Assembly (NCBI GenBank): GCA_947167105.1
Contig: CAMVGU010000015.1
Coordinates: forward strand, 1 to 64,000
Direction of reading: 5' to 3'
DNA: 64,000 nt
Source of the DNA: an uncultured Selenomonas sp.
GTDB taxonomy: Bacteria > Bacillota > Negativicutes > Selenomonadales > Selenomonadaceae
The translations under genes were made by a program, and so were the position numbers. Under the pieces are notes generated by a model. It was not told where the DNA came from and searched no databases. It was given only the letters and a program-made list of their open reading frames with translations. Positions 17,938 to 28,464 of the stretch are shown here, piece after piece; position 1 is the stretch's first letter; each line of letters begins with the position of its first letter.

Positions 17938-19823
17938 TTTTCCGGCACAGACGCATCACTTACCGCAGCCTCCGCGCCTTCCGTGCCATCCGATGGTTCT
18001 GCCTCTTTCAACCCCAGAATCTCCATGAATTCATCCCCGGTAATGGTCTCCTGCTCATAGAGTTTCTGTGCTATTTCGTCCAGTTTCTCCCTATTCTCCT
18101 CCAATATCTTATAGGCCTTGTCATACTGCCTGCGCACCAGGGCGACAACCTGGTGATCGATGGCAGTCTGGGTTTCCATGGAGCAGGCAAGGCTGGCATC
18201 CCCTCCCAGGTAGCGGTTGGAGACAGTCTCCAGAGCCACCATGCCGAAGTCATCGCTCATGCCGTAGCGGGCTATCATGGCCCGGGCGATTTTCGTCGCC
18301 TGCTCGATATCGTTGCTGGCACCGGTGGTGATGACGCCGAATTTCAGGGCCTCTGCGGCACGGCCGCCGGTGAAGGTGGCGATCTTGTTCTCCAGCTCCG
18401 GCTTCGACATCAGGTAGTGGTTGCCTTCTTCCTCCACCTGCATGGTATAGCCCAGGGCGCCTGAGGTACGGGGAATGATGGTGATCTTCTGCACCGGCGC
18501 GGAATGGCTCTGCATTGCCGCCACCAGGGCATGTCCCACCTCGTGATAGGCCACCGTCCGCTTCTCCTTATCGGAAAGGATGGCGTTCTTCTTCTGGTAG
18601 CCCGCAATCACCACCTCAATGCTCTCCTCCAGGTCTGTCTGCTCCGCCCGGTTGCGCCCGTCCCGCACAGCCCGCAGGGCCGCCTCATTGACGATATTGG
18701 CAAGTTCCGCCCCTGAAGCGCCGCTGGCCATGCGGGCCACCTTATTGTAATCCACCTCGGGGCTGACCTTGATTTTCTTCGCGTGCACCCGCAGGATTTC
18801 CTCCCGGCCTTTAAGATCCGGCAACTCCACCGGCACACGGCGGTCAAAGCGGCCCGGACGGGTCAGGGCCGGGTCCAGGGAGTCGGGACGGTTGGTGGCC
18901 GCCAGGATGATGACGCCTGTATTGCCCTCGAAACCGTCCATTTCGGTCAAAAGCTGGTTCAGGGTCTGCTCCCGCTCATCATTGCCGCCGATCATGCCGT
19001 CCCGCTTCTTGCCGATGGCATCGATCTCATCAATGAAGATGATGCAGGGAGCCTTTTCCTTCGCCTGCTTGAAAAGATCCCGCACCTTGGAAGCTCCCAT
19101 GCCCACGAACATTTCCACGAATTCCGAGCCTGACATGGAGAAAAAGGGCACATCCGCCTCCCCCGCCACGGCCTTGGCCAGCAGGGTCTTGCCTGTGCCC
19201 GGAGGGCCCACCAGCAGAATGCCCTTCGGCATGGAGGCACCGATGGCCTTGAATTTATCCGGGTCATGCAGATATGAAACGATTTCCGAGAGATTTTCCT
19301 TCGCTTCTTCCTCCCCTGCCACGTCGGAGAACTTCACCCCCTGGGCAGACTTGATATAGACCTTTGCCTTGGAGCCCCCCAGGCCGAACATCATGGAGTC
19401 GCGCCCGCCCCCCATACGTTCCATCATCTTGCGGGACATGTACTGGCCTATGGCGAAGAAAATCAGGAGAGGCAGCACCCAGGAGAGCAGTATGCCCATC
19501 AAAGGCGACATTTCCTCCACAATCTCCCCGGAAAACTCCGCGCCGGAATCATACAGGCGCTGGGTCAGCTGCGGATCATCCAGACGCCCCGTCTTGAACT
19601 TCTCCTCCGAATCCTTCAGCGTATAGACTATCTGATGCTCCTCGATATCCACCTTGGCAACATTGCGGTCAGCCGTCTGCTGGATAAAGGTGCCGTATGG
19701 CACCTCCTGCACCTTCTTCTCATCCAGGTAGGGCATGGCAAAATGGTTGAAGGCCACGATCAGCAGCAAAGTCACGATATAGTAAAAGAGGATTGGCCTC
19801 TCCGGTTTCTTGACCTCATTCAT
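17934..19823 (-). CDS. ftsH: ATP-dependent zinc metalloprotease FtsH
   Basis: Membrane-anchored AAA protease that degrades unassembled membrane proteins and some regulators. Two membrane helices (about 14-32 and 105-125 from the chosen start) flank a periplasmic domain. AAA motifs are 'GPPGTGKT' (Walker A), '[11 protein letters not shown]' (Walker B) and '[19 protein letters not shown]' (SRH); the protease site is 'HEVGHA'. Start MNEVKKPE (629 aa) has AAGGAG 7 nt upstream. Overlaps the regulator gene by 4 nt. Confidence 0.97.
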   Translation of the reverse strand: MNEVKKPERPILFYYIVTLLLIVAFNHFAMPYLDEKKVQEVPYGTFIQQTADRNVAKVDIEEHQIVYTLKDSEEKFKTGRLDDPQLTQRLYDSGAEFSGEIVEEMSPLMGILLSWVLPLLIFFAIGQYMSRKMMERMGGGRDSMMFGLGGSKAKVYIKSAQGVKFSDVAGEEEAKENLSEIVSYLHDPDKFKAIGASMPKGILLVGPPGTGKTLLAKAVAGEADVPFFSMSGSEFVEMFVGMGASKVRDLFKQAKEKAPCIIFIDEIDAIGKKRDGMIGGNDEREQTLNQLLTEMDGFEGNTGVIILAATNRPDSLDPALTRPGRFDRRVPVELPDLKGREEILRVHAKKIKVSPEVDYNKVARMASGASGAELANIVNEAALRAVRDGRNRAEQTDLEESIEVVIAGYQKKNAILSDKEKRTVAYHEVGHALVAAMQSHSAPVQKITIIPRTSGALGYTMQVEEEGNHYLMSKPELENKIATFTGGRAAEALKFGVITTGASNDIEQATKIARAMIARYGMSDDFGMVALETVSNRYLGGDASLACSMETQTAIDHQVVALVRRQYDKAYKILEENREKLDEIAQKLYEQETITGDEFMEILGLKEAEPSDGTEGAEAAVSDASVPEK

Positions 19824-19858
19824 AAGGGTTCTCCTTTGCAAATAATATACGCCCGTTC

Positions 19859-19887
19859 AGTATATCTCAGCCGCGCACAATGCGCAA
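19859..19887 (-). promoter_or_regulatory. Sigma-A promoter of ftsH
   Basis: Minus strand: -35 TTGCGC (19882-19887), 17-nt spacer, -10 TATACT (19859-19864). It overlaps the 3' end of the MATE gene, whose stop codon is at 19867-19869. The hexamers are identical to those proposed for scfA. Confidence 0.65.
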
Positions 19888-21222
19888 GACTTTGAGATTG
19901 CGCGTATAGAACCGGTAAGCCAGCCCGATAAAGACGGCAGTCACGGCCCAGGAGAGGGGATAGCAGAACATCAGAGTTGCAAAATCCGGGCTGGCGGGAA
20001 AGGCCAGATAGACCCAGGCAAGGCGCACGCCGCAGATGCCGAGAAGAGCCAGCACCGCCGGCTGCAGGGAATAGCCATAGCCCCGCAGTGCCCCGGACAG
20101 GATGTCCAGAATGCCGTTCAGGACACTGGGCGCCACCACATACCAGATGCGCACCATGCCCAGGGCAATCACCGCAGGATTGCTGTCGAAGATGGCAAGC
20201 AACTGCTCACCGAACAGGAGCACGAGTACGGACAGCAGCCCCATAAAGAGATTGCCCAGGCCCAGGCAGAGCCAGGTAGCGCGGCGGCAGCGAAAGAGCT
20301 TGCCCGCGCCGTAGTTCTGGCTGACGAAGGTCGTAGTCGCCTGGGAGAAGGCGTAGATGAAGCAGTAGATATTGATCTCAATGGTAAAGGCCGCGCTGGA
20401 GGCAGCCATGGTGTCAGAGCCCAGGCTGTTGATGGCCGCCTGGATGACCACATTTGACAGGGAAAAGACCATGGCCTGGATGCCTGCCGGCATGCCTATG
20501 CGCAGGATTTCCTTGTTCCGTGCCCTGTCCCAATGCAGGCGGGAAAAGTCCAGCCTGATGACGCCCTCAGCCCGCTGCAGCACGCGCAGCAGCATGGCGG
20601 CAGCCACCAGTTGGGCGATGACCGTGGCCGCCGCGACACCGGCAATGCCCCAGCCGCACACAGCCGCAAAGATAAGATCCAGCAAAAAATTCAGCACACT
20701 GGTACAGGCCAGGGCAACCAGCGGCGTCCGCGTATCGCCGCGGCTGCGGAAAACAGCGGCCTGGAAATTGTACAGTCCCATAAAGGGCATGCCGCAGAGA
20801 AAGACCCGCAGATAGGTCTCCGCCATGCCCATAACAGAGTCCGGCACCTCCAAAAGTGCCAGCACCGGCCTGGCGATAAGCTGCCCCAGGAGCATCAGCC
20901 CCAGCCCCACCGCTAGGGCCAGCAGGAAGGCCGTATGCACTGCGGCCCTGGCCTTTTCCTCATCCCGCCCGCCGATGTAGCGGGCGATCATCACATTGGC
21001 ACCCAGGGAGATGCCCATGAAAAGATTGATCAACAGACCTATCAAAGACACATTCGTGCCCACCGCTGCCATGGCCTCCGTGCCTACAAAGCGCCCCACC
21101 ACTGCCACATCGGCGGCATTGTAAAGCTGCTGCAGGAAGGCTGTCAGCGCCAGGGGCAGAGCGAAGATGATTATCTTGTTCCAAAGGGGGCCATGGGTCA
21201 TATCCAGTTCCGTGGCTTTCAA
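19867..21222 (-). CDS. MATE family efflux transporter
   Basis: Twelve predicted membrane helices in two similar halves, with the family hallmarks 'GPLWNKIIIFALPLALTAFLQQLYNAADVAVVGRFVG' and 'GNLFMGLLSV'. MATE proteins export drugs or cationic metabolites by Na or H antiport; substrate unknown. I place the start at a TTG (reading MKATELDMTHG, 451 aa) because GAGGT precedes it by 7 nt; the ORF's upstream ATG gives an extra 13 residues without a better site. Confidence 0.88.
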   Translation of the reverse strand: MKATELDMTHGPLWNKIIIFALPLALTAFLQQLYNAADVAVVGRFVGTEAMAAVGTNVSLIGLLINLFMGISLGANVMIARYIGGRDEEKARAAVHTAFLLALAVGLGLMLLGQLIARPVLALLEVPDSVMGMAETYLRVFLCGMPFMGLYNFQAAVFRSRGDTRTPLVALACTSVLNFLLDLIFAAVCGWGIAGVAAATVIAQLVAAAMLLRVLQRAEGVIRLDFSRLHWDRARNKEILRIGMPAGIQAMVFSLSNVVIQAAINSLGSDTMAASSAAFTIEINIYCFIYAFSQATTTFVSQNYGAGKLFRCRRATWLCLGLGNLFMGLLSVLVLLFGEQLLAIFDSNPAVIALGMVRIWYVVAPSVLNGILDILSGALRGYGYSLQPAVLALLGICGVRLAWVYLAFPASPDFATLMFCYPLSWAVTAVFIGLAYRFYTRNLKVLRIVRG

Positions 21223-21309
21223 AATACTTACCTCTTTCCAGATGAACAACAACAATACCATACATCATAACGCCAAAGTAAGCCTTTGAAAAGACCGCAG
21301 GACAGTTTT

Positions 21310-21350
21310 AAAAAAAAGACCGGCCCCTGCCTCAAAGCAAGGCGCCAGTC
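21310..21350 (-). terminator. Terminator downstream of the RpiB-like gene
   Basis: Minus strand stem GACTGGCGCCTTGC / GCAGGGGCCGGTC followed by eight T's, 14 nt after the stop codon. Confidence 0.85.
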
Positions 21351-21364
21351 ACCTTAATGGCCCT

Positions 21365-21826
21365 TCAGCGCACCGGTACGCAGTGCCTGCCGTCAATATC
21401 CTTGACCTTCTGCACCCGGCGACGGTATTTCTCCGCTGTCAGAGGCTCCGTGTGCATCCAGGTCTTCACCGTCTCCATGGCCAGCACCGGGCCGATGATC
21501 TTGCCACCCAGACAGAGCACATTGGAATCATTGTGCTGACGGGCCAGGGCCGCGCAGACCGGGTCCTGGCACACGACGGCGTAGATGCCCCTGAGCTTGT
21601 TGGCAATCATGGCGCTGCCGTAGCCCACGCCGTCCACGAAAATGCCCCGCTCACACTCGCCCTTTGCCACAGCCAGGGCAGCCGGATAGACAAAATCGGA
21701 CAGATCGCAGGATTCTTCATCATATGTGCCAAAATCCTGCACCTCGTGTCCCTCACTCTCCAGATATGCCTTGATCTCGTTTTTCAGCTTCGTGCCCGCA
21801 TGATCATTTGCCATCGCAATCTTCAT
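21365..21826 (-). CDS. RpiB/LacA/LacB family sugar-phosphate isomerase, atypical active site
   Basis: The 153-residue protein has the RpiB fold signature 'IAMANDHAGTKLKNEIKAYLESEGHEVQDFGTY' and 'ARQHNDSNVLCLGGKIIG'. In true ribose-5-phosphate isomerase B the catalytic base is Cys in a segment like 'ICGTGIG'; here it reads 'FVDGVGYGSAM', with Asp in the Cys place. I therefore hesitate to call it RpiB; it may isomerise another aldose/ketose phosphate. It stands alone, divergent from a DMT transporter and followed by a strong terminator. Confidence 0.82.
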   Translation of the reverse strand: MKIAMANDHAGTKLKNEIKAYLESEGHEVQDFGTYDEESCDLSDFVYPAALAVAKGECERGIFVDGVGYGSAMIANKLRGIYAVVCQDPVCAALARQHNDSNVLCLGGKIIGPVLAMETVKTWMHTEPLTAEKYRRRVQKVKDIDGRHCVPVR

Positions 21827-21939
21827 CTTGCATCCCCCTCAGAGATTTTATCCAGCTCATCCTGCCCTTATTTTACCACAGGCAGCTGATTTATGGTAGA
21901 ATGTACAGGTATTCCCGCCAACAAGAAAGGATTGTATTT

Positions 21940-22824
21940 ATGACCTTGCAAACCCGCGGCAACCTGCTGCTGCTGCTCACTTCCTTCATCTGGGGCACCA
22001 CCTTCGTGGCCCAGATGGCAGGCATGGAGGGGCTGGGCCCCTTTACCTATGCCGCCGCCCGCTTTACCCTGGGCACTCTGTTCCTGTACGGCCTCTGGCG
22101 CTATACCAAAGAGGCCCGGCGGAAGCAGGGCATCCCCTCCGGCGTCAAAGCCGGTCTGGTAGCGGGGCTCCTGCTCTTTGTCGCCAGCTCCATGCAGCAG
22201 TTCGCGATGCAGTACACCACTGCCGGTAAGACTGCCTTTATCACCGCACTCTACATAGTGCTTGTTCCCCTCTTTGCCTCCCTGCTCGCCATCGGCGGGC
22301 GGGTGAAGCTGGTGAACTGGCTGGGGGCGTTCCTGGCTCTTATCGGCCTTTACCTGCTCTCCATCCAGGGAGCCGTGGTGCTGAACTTCGGGGATGTGCT
22401 GATCTTTATCAGCGCCTTTGTCTGGACTGCCCAAATCCTCTTTATCAGCCATTTCGCCGGAGAGGTGGATGCCATTGACATCTCCTTCACCCAGACCCTG
22501 GTCTGCCTAATGGGCAGCATCATGGCCGCATTTCTCGTGGAAGAACCTGCCTGGACTCCCATTGCCGCAGCCTGGCTGCCTATCTTCTATGCGGGCATCC
22601 TCTCCACCGGGGTTGCCTACACCCTGCAGATTGTGGGGCAGAAATACGCTCCCCCCAGCGATGCGGCCCTCATCATGAGCTTCGAGGCCGTCTTCGGCGC
22701 CGTATCAGGTGCGCTGCTGCTGGGCGAGCACATGAGCCCCGCCCAGATCCTGGGCTGCCTGCTGATGTTCGCCGGCATCCTGGTCACCCAGCTCCCCGCC
22801 CTGCGGCCTGCCAAAAAAATATAG
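21940..22824 (+). CDS. DMT superfamily (EamA) transporter
   Basis: The 294-residue protein has ten predicted membrane helices in two EamA repeats, with the typical 'LLLLTSFIWGTTFVAQ' start and 'AFEAVFGAVSGALLLGE'-like sequence in the second repeat (here 'MSFEAVFGAVSGALLLGEHMS'). EamA proteins export amino acids or other metabolites; the substrate cannot be read from sequence. AAAGGA precedes the chosen ATG (MTLQTRGN); the longer ORF begins within the divergent gene. Confidence 0.88.
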   Translation: MTLQTRGNLLLLLTSFIWGTTFVAQMAGMEGLGPFTYAAARFTLGTLFLYGLWRYTKEARRKQGIPSGVKAGLVAGLLLFVASSMQQFAMQYTTAGKTAFITALYIVLVPLFASLLAIGGRVKLVNWLGAFLALIGLYLLSIQGAVVLNFGDVLIFISAFVWTAQILFISHFAGEVDAIDISFTQTLVCLMGSIMAAFLVEEPAWTPIAAAWLPIFYAGILSTGVAYTLQIVGQKYAPPSDAALIMSFEAVFGAVSGALLLGEHMSPAQILGCLLMFAGILVTQLPALRPAKKI

Positions 22825-22853
22825 GGTGCCGACCGGCACCCTATATTTTTTTT
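22816..22853. terminator. Bidirectional terminator between DMT transporter and rpoD
   Basis: ATATAGGGTGCC-GACC-GGCACCCTATAT with T-rich tract on the plus side and A-tract (T's on the minus strand) on the other. It ends both converging transcripts and overlaps the transporter's stop codon. Confidence 0.9.
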
Positions 22854-22857
22854 GCTT

Positions 22858-23979
<1,122 letters not shown>

Positions 23980-24023
23980 GGTGCGCCCTCCTTTCCTTGC
24001 CTAGATATACCCTTAGATACAAT

Positions 24024-25811
24024 TCACATTCCATCCATTTCATCTTTGATTCTCTTGACCTCATTCAGTTCTTCCAGATAGCCCTCGTCACCGGCCTGCA
24101 GCAGTCGTTCCGACTGCCGGGTATGCCAGAGGTACTGAGCGTAAAGATAGGCTTTCCTGAGTGCCTGCACAGCGTCCAGATAGGCCTCCGCTTCATCACG
24201 GCCGCCTAAGTCCTCCACCATGGCACGGCTCAGTTCCTCCGCAGCGGACTCGCTGAGCTCAGATAGCTCCGGCATGGCGGCCCCGCCCGCCCCGGCCTGC
24301 CTCTGTATGGCTTCCAGAACCTCCCGCTGCGCCTCATCCGCTATGCCAGACAGGGGCACAAAGGTACAAAAGTGCGTCAGCACCCCCCTATCCTTGCAGG
24401 CGGCGCGGATCAGCACGCGGCCTGCTTTCTGCAGGGCACCGTCCGCTCTGTGCACGGCCCGGCGCACAGGGGCGCGGGCGGGGCTAACCTCGGGGGGCAA
24501 AGGCTCACGGCGATAGCTGCTGAGGGCTTCCCTGACCAGCCCCTCGTCAACCATCAGCTGACGGGCAATCTTCTTGCTGTACTCGCCCAGCACCGTGCCG
24601 CTCAGGGCATCCAGCACGGGCAGCAGAGCCTCCAGGGCACGCCGCTTGCCCTCCGCCGTATCATAGGGCACATGCTTCAGCACATACTGCATGCGATAGT
24701 CAGTCAGGGGCAGGGCCGCCCTTACCAGATCCCGGAAGGCTTCCGCCCCGTGCTTCCTGATGAATTCATCCGGGTCCTTGCCATCGGGCACCGTGATGAC
24801 CCGAAGGCTCGCCCCTGTATCCCTGGCCACCAGGGAAAGGGCGCGGATCGTGGCATTCTGCCCGGCCTCATCGCTGTCATAGCAAAAGTACAGGTCGCCG
24901 GCATAGCGCATCAGCTTCTTGGCATGCTCCACCGTGAAGGCAGTGCCTAAGGAGGCCACCACATTCTGCACCCCTGCCCCGAACACCGAGATGGCATCCA
25001 TATATCCTTCGACGACTATGGCATAGCCCGCACGCTGGATGGCCCTCTTAGCCCTGTCCAGGCCGAAGAGCAGGCGCCGCTTGTTAAAGAGCACCGTCTC
25101 CGCCGTATTGAGGTATTTAGGCTTGCTGTCATCCAGCACGCGGCCGCCGAAGCCCACCACACGGCCCCGCTCATCGGCAATGGGAATGATTACCCGATTC
25201 CTGAATCTGTCATAGAGCCCGCCCTGGCTTTTCTGGCTCTCCACAGCCAGCCCCGCTTGCAGCAGGAGCTTGTCGCTCACCCCGCGCTTGCGGAAGGCTG
25301 CAGTCAGCTTGTCCCAGCCTTCCGGAGCGTAGCCCAGGGAAAACTCCCCGATAGTTTCCTCCCCGATGCCCCGCCCGGCTAAGTACGCCTTGCCCGGCTC
25401 GCCGTAATGGGTCAGGGTCAGGCAATTATGGAAGAAATCACGCGCCAGCTCGTTGACCTTGCGCAGGGCATCAAGCTCCCGCTGCCTGGCCTCCTCCCGG
25501 GGGGAAAGCTGGCGCTCCGGCAAAGGGATGCCCAGCTTTTCTGCCTGAAGCTTGACAGCTTCAAAATACGTGATGCCTTCAATCATGGAAATGAACTTGA
25601 TGGCATCCCCGCCGGCATGGCAGCCAAAGCAGTAGAAAAATCCCTTGTCAGGCTCCACATTGAAGGATGGAGTCTTTTCCTGATGGAAAGGGCAGCAGCC
25701 CCAGTAACGCCCGCCCTTGCGCTTCAGCGGCACATAGGACTGCACCACAGGCAGGATATCGGAACGGGAGCGCACCTCCGCCACGAAAGCATCCATTCTG
25801 GAATCTCTCAT
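24024..25811 (-). CDS. dnaG: DNA primase
   Basis: Makes RNA primers for replication. N-terminal zinc finger of CHC2 type 'CCPFHQEKTPSF...FYCFGCHAGGDA'; Toprim core with 'VVEGYMDAIS' (catalytic Glu) and 'CYDSDEAGQNA' (acidic pair); C-terminal helicase-binding helical region ending at residue 595. Operon position before rpoD is conserved in Firmicutes. The start MRDSRMDAF has GAAGGA upstream. Confidence 0.96.
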   Translation of the reverse strand: MRDSRMDAFVAEVRSRSDILPVVQSYVPLKRKGGRYWGCCPFHQEKTPSFNVEPDKGFFYCFGCHAGGDAIKFISMIEGITYFEAVKLQAEKLGIPLPERQLSPREEARQRELDALRKVNELARDFFHNCLTLTHYGEPGKAYLAGRGIGEETIGEFSLGYAPEGWDKLTAAFRKRGVSDKLLLQAGLAVESQKSQGGLYDRFRNRVIIPIADERGRVVGFGGRVLDDSKPKYLNTAETVLFNKRRLLFGLDRAKRAIQRAGYAIVVEGYMDAISVFGAGVQNVVASLGTAFTVEHAKKLMRYAGDLYFCYDSDEAGQNATIRALSLVARDTGASLRVITVPDGKDPDEFIRKHGAEAFRDLVRAALPLTDYRMQYVLKHVPYDTAEGKRRALEALLPVLDALSGTVLGEYSKKIARQLMVDEGLVREALSSYRREPLPPEVSPARAPVRRAVHRADGALQKAGRVLIRAACKDRGVLTHFCTFVPLSGIADEAQREVLEAIQRQAGAGGAAMPELSELSESAAEELSRAMVEDLGGRDEAEAYLDAVQALRKAYLYAQYLWHTRQSERLLQAGDEGYLEELNEVKRIKDEMDGM

Positions 25812-25884
25812 CTGTCCTTCACACCCTAATATTCACCATAAAAAGGAAATATCCTTGTTTTTCCAAAAAAATAATCAAAGTCGG

Positions 25885-26880
25885 TCAGGCAAGCTGCCAG
25901 GCAGGAGGGATAAAGATGCGCTGAAAGAGCTCCACTGCATAGCTGTCCGTAAGGCCCGCCACATAATCCGTGACTGTCTGGTGCCTTCCCCAGCGCTTCT
26001 CCCGCTGCACGAACTCCGCCGGCAGCTCCTCAAAATGCTCCAGATAGTAATTATAAAGCTCGCGCAGCACGAACACAGCCTGCTCCCGTTCCTTGGCCAG
26101 AGCCTCGGAATGATAGACCCGCTCGAACATGAAGCTCCGGAAAATATCCATGACTGCCTTAACCTTCCCCGAGGGGCACACATCCTCTTTGTCCATGGAA
26201 TTCAATATCATATCCGAAACCATGCTGGTAATCATGCGGGAAGTGTCTGTGCCGAAGCACTCCGCCACCTCCCTGGGCAAGTCCTCCGCCCTCAGAAGTC
26301 CCGCCCTGATGCTGTCATCATAATCATGGCACAGATAGGCGATGCGGTCTGCCGTGCGCACGATGCGTCCTTCCAAAGTCCTGGGCAGATGGGGGCCTGT
26401 ATGGTTCACGATGCCGTCCTTGGTCTCCAGAGTCAGGTTCAGGCCCCGGTCGCCCCGCTCCAGGAACTCCACGATGCGCAGGCTCTGCTCATTATGGGCA
26501 AAATGCCCCACCAGCTTATCCATGGCAACCTCCCCCGCATGGCCGAAGGGCGTATGCCCCACATCATGGCCTAAAGCTATGGCTTCCGTCAAATCCTCGT
26601 TCAGCCTGAGGCCACGGGCTATCGTGCGCGAAATCTGGGCAACCTCCAGGCTGTGGGTCATGCGGGTGCGGTAATGATCCCCTGCCACGATATACACCTG
26701 GGTCTTGCGCTTCAGGCGCCTGAAGCATTTAGAATGCAGGATGCGGTCGCGGTCACGCTGGAATTTCGTGCGGAAGTCACATTCCTGCATAGGTTCCTTC
26801 CTGCGTGCCTCACGGCTCTTGGCGGCAAACGGCGAAAGCGACTCATATTCCAGTTCCTCCGTGCGCTCCCGTATGGTCAA
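25885..26880 (-). CDS. dgt: dGTP triphosphohydrolase-like HD protein
   Basis: HD-domain phosphohydrolase. Conserved pieces: 'CDFRTKFQRDRDRILHSKCFRRLKRKTQV', 'RTRMTHSLEVAQI', and the HD motif 'ALGHDVGHTPFGHAGE'; a later 'RTADRIAYLCHDYDD' supplies the last metal ligand. Firmicute members hydrolyse dNTPs and often precede dnaG, as here. The start is taken as a TTG (MTIRERTEELE, 331 aa) with GGAGGT 7 nt upstream; the ATG of the longer ORF lies in the upstream terminator region. Confidence 0.9.
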   Translation of the reverse strand: MTIRERTEELEYESLSPFAAKSREARRKEPMQECDFRTKFQRDRDRILHSKCFRRLKRKTQVYIVAGDHYRTRMTHSLEVAQISRTIARGLRLNEDLTEAIALGHDVGHTPFGHAGEVAMDKLVGHFAHNEQSLRIVEFLERGDRGLNLTLETKDGIVNHTGPHLPRTLEGRIVRTADRIAYLCHDYDDSIRAGLLRAEDLPREVAECFGTDTSRMITSMVSDMILNSMDKEDVCPSGKVKAVMDIFRSFMFERVYHSEALAKEREQAVFVLRELYNYYLEHFEELPAEFVQREKRWGRHQTVTDYVAGLTDSYAVELFQRIFIPPAWQLA

Positions 26881-26961
26881 AGCCCCCACCTCCCAAGCAA
26901 ATACAAATCTCAACAATAATGTTATACGCGACCTATAAGGCCCATTCCTGCCTGCAAACAC

Positions 26962-26995
26962 AAAAAAAATGCTCCCTTGCCCGGAAGGAAGCATT
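26962..26995 (-). terminator. Terminator downstream of 27011-27370
   Basis: Minus strand AAATGCTTCCTT / AAGGGAGCATTT stem with a run of eight T's. It separates the small hypothetical gene from dgt. Confidence 0.85.
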
Positions 26996-27010
26996 TAATG
27001 CCAAGTTTTT

Positions 27011-27370
27011 TCAGGGATCCTGCTTCGTCTTGCTCGGCACAGCCGTGCTCACCAAACGCTTGCGATAATGGGAAACCAGAGTCGTCCCTTTCATCTCGCT
27101 GACCAGGTAACTGCCATCGGGCATAATTCGCCTATGGATGGTGATAATGCCAGGGCTCTGCACCTGCATGCGCATACGCTTATCAACCTCGCTCAGGCCC
27201 TGCAGCTCATTTTCTTTTTTCAATTCAGCCAGCTGATTTTCTTGTTTCATTTCTTCTTCCATAAGCTCCCTGAACCTTCTGTCCGGCTCCCTGTACCCTA
27301 TTTCCTGGCTGACGGCCTCTTCCTGCAAGCCCAGCCCCGTATCCTGGACGGCTCCAGCTGCTATCTTCAT
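27011..27370 (-). CDS. Hypothetical charged protein
   Basis: The 119-residue product (from the ATG of MKIAAGAV) has a highly charged helical middle rich in E, K and Q ('EEEMKQENQLAELKKENEL'), likely a coiled coil, and a C-terminal part with 'SPGIITIHRRIMPDGSYLVSEMKGTTL'. I do not recognise a family. It has no signal peptide or membrane segment. It is transcribed alone, between metA and a terminator; GGGTGAAGGG precedes the ATG. Confidence 0.6.
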   Translation of the reverse strand: MKIAAGAVQDTGLGLQEEAVSQEIGYREPDRRFRELMEEEMKQENQLAELKKENELQGLSEVDKRMRMQVQSPGIITIHRRIMPDGSYLVSEMKGTTLVSHYRKRLVSTAVPSKTKQDP

Positions 27371-27507
27371 GGGCCCTTCACCCTCCCGGCACCAGTTTCC
27401 CGCCTCTTGCAATCTATACTAATGTCTAACCATTATATCGTAGTTTTCTGGAAAAAACTTAAGAGTCCGAAGGAAAAAATTTATATTTTTTCGTGATTCG
27501 ACCCAAA

Positions 27508-28443
27508 TCAGTCGTCATGCCCCTTGTAGAGCTCATCCAGCTCATAAGGTGTCTCCTGATAGACATAGTAGTTGAGCCAGTTGGCAAAGAGCAGGTGGGC
27601 GACGCTGCGCCAGCGCACAACGGGCTTCCGTGCGGGATCATCCTCCGGGTAATAATTGATGGGTATCTTCGGATTCAGCCCTGCCTTCACATCCCGGTCA
27701 TATTCCTGCTTAAGTGTATCGGGGTCATACTCCGCATGCCCCGTAATAAAAAACTGGCGCTTCTCCAGGTTCGCAACGATGTAGGGGCCGGCCGGCTCCT
27801 CAGCCTCGGCCAGGATAGTCAGCTCCGGTACCTTCACTATATCCTCCCTGCGGTTTTCCGTATGCCGGGAGTGGGGCACATAGAACTCATCATCAAAGCC
27901 CCTGAGCAGGCGCTCATGCTCCACGCAGAGATGGTGCCTGAACACGCCGGAAATCTTCTCCTTCATCTGATGCTTCTGGATGCCATAGTGATAGTAAAGC
28001 CCCGCCTGAGCCCCCCAGCAAACATGGAAGGTGGAATACACATGGGTCTTCGACCACTCCAGTATTTCCGCCACTTCCTCCCAGTAGGCAACCTCCTCGA
28101 AAGCCATGTTCTCCACAGGGGCCCCCGTGATGATGAAACCATCGTATTTCCGGTGGCGCACCTCGGCAAAAGTACCGTAGAATTCCGACAGGTACGCCGC
28201 CGATGTGTGGGAGGGGGTATAGGATTCCGTGTAGATGAAATCCACCTCCACCTGCAGAGGGGTGTTGCCCAGCAGGCGCAGGAACTGCGTCTCTGTAATG
28301 TGCTTGATGGGCATCAGATTCAGTATCAGAAGGCGCAAGGGTCTTATATCCTGGCTGTAGGCCCTGTCCGCATCCATCACGAAGATATTCTCCCCCTCCA
28401 GGATATGGGCGGCGGGCAGGTTATTCGGTATCTTGATTGGCAT
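27508..28443 (-). CDS. metA: Homoserine O-acetyltransferase (MetA family)
   Basis: First committed step of methionine synthesis by acylation of homoserine. The glutamine-amidotransferase-like fold shows the catalytic Cys142 in '[16 protein letters not shown]' and His236/Glu238 in 'ITGHAEYD'. Residue 111 is Glu ('GAPVENMAF'); in this family Glu111 is associated with acetyl-CoA use and Gly111 with succinyl-CoA, so acetyltransfer is predicted despite the usual database name 'succinyltransferase'. 311 aa; GGAAGG 6 nt before the ATG. Confidence 0.95.
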   Translation of the reverse strand: MPIKIPNNLPAAHILEGENIFVMDADRAYSQDIRPLRLLILNLMPIKHITETQFLRLLGNTPLQVEVDFIYTESYTPSHTSAAYLSEFYGTFAEVRHRKYDGFIITGAPVENMAFEEVAYWEEVAEILEWSKTHVYSTFHVCWGAQAGLYYHYGIQKHQMKEKISGVFRHHLCVEHERLLRGFDDEFYVPHSRHTENRREDIVKVPELTILAEAEEPAGPYIVANLEKRQFFITGHAEYDPDTLKQEYDRDVKAGLNPKIPINYYPEDDPARKPVVRWRSVAHLLFANWLNYYVYQETPYELDELYKGHDD

Positions 28444-28464
28444 ATGCTACCTTCCTAATCTCTT

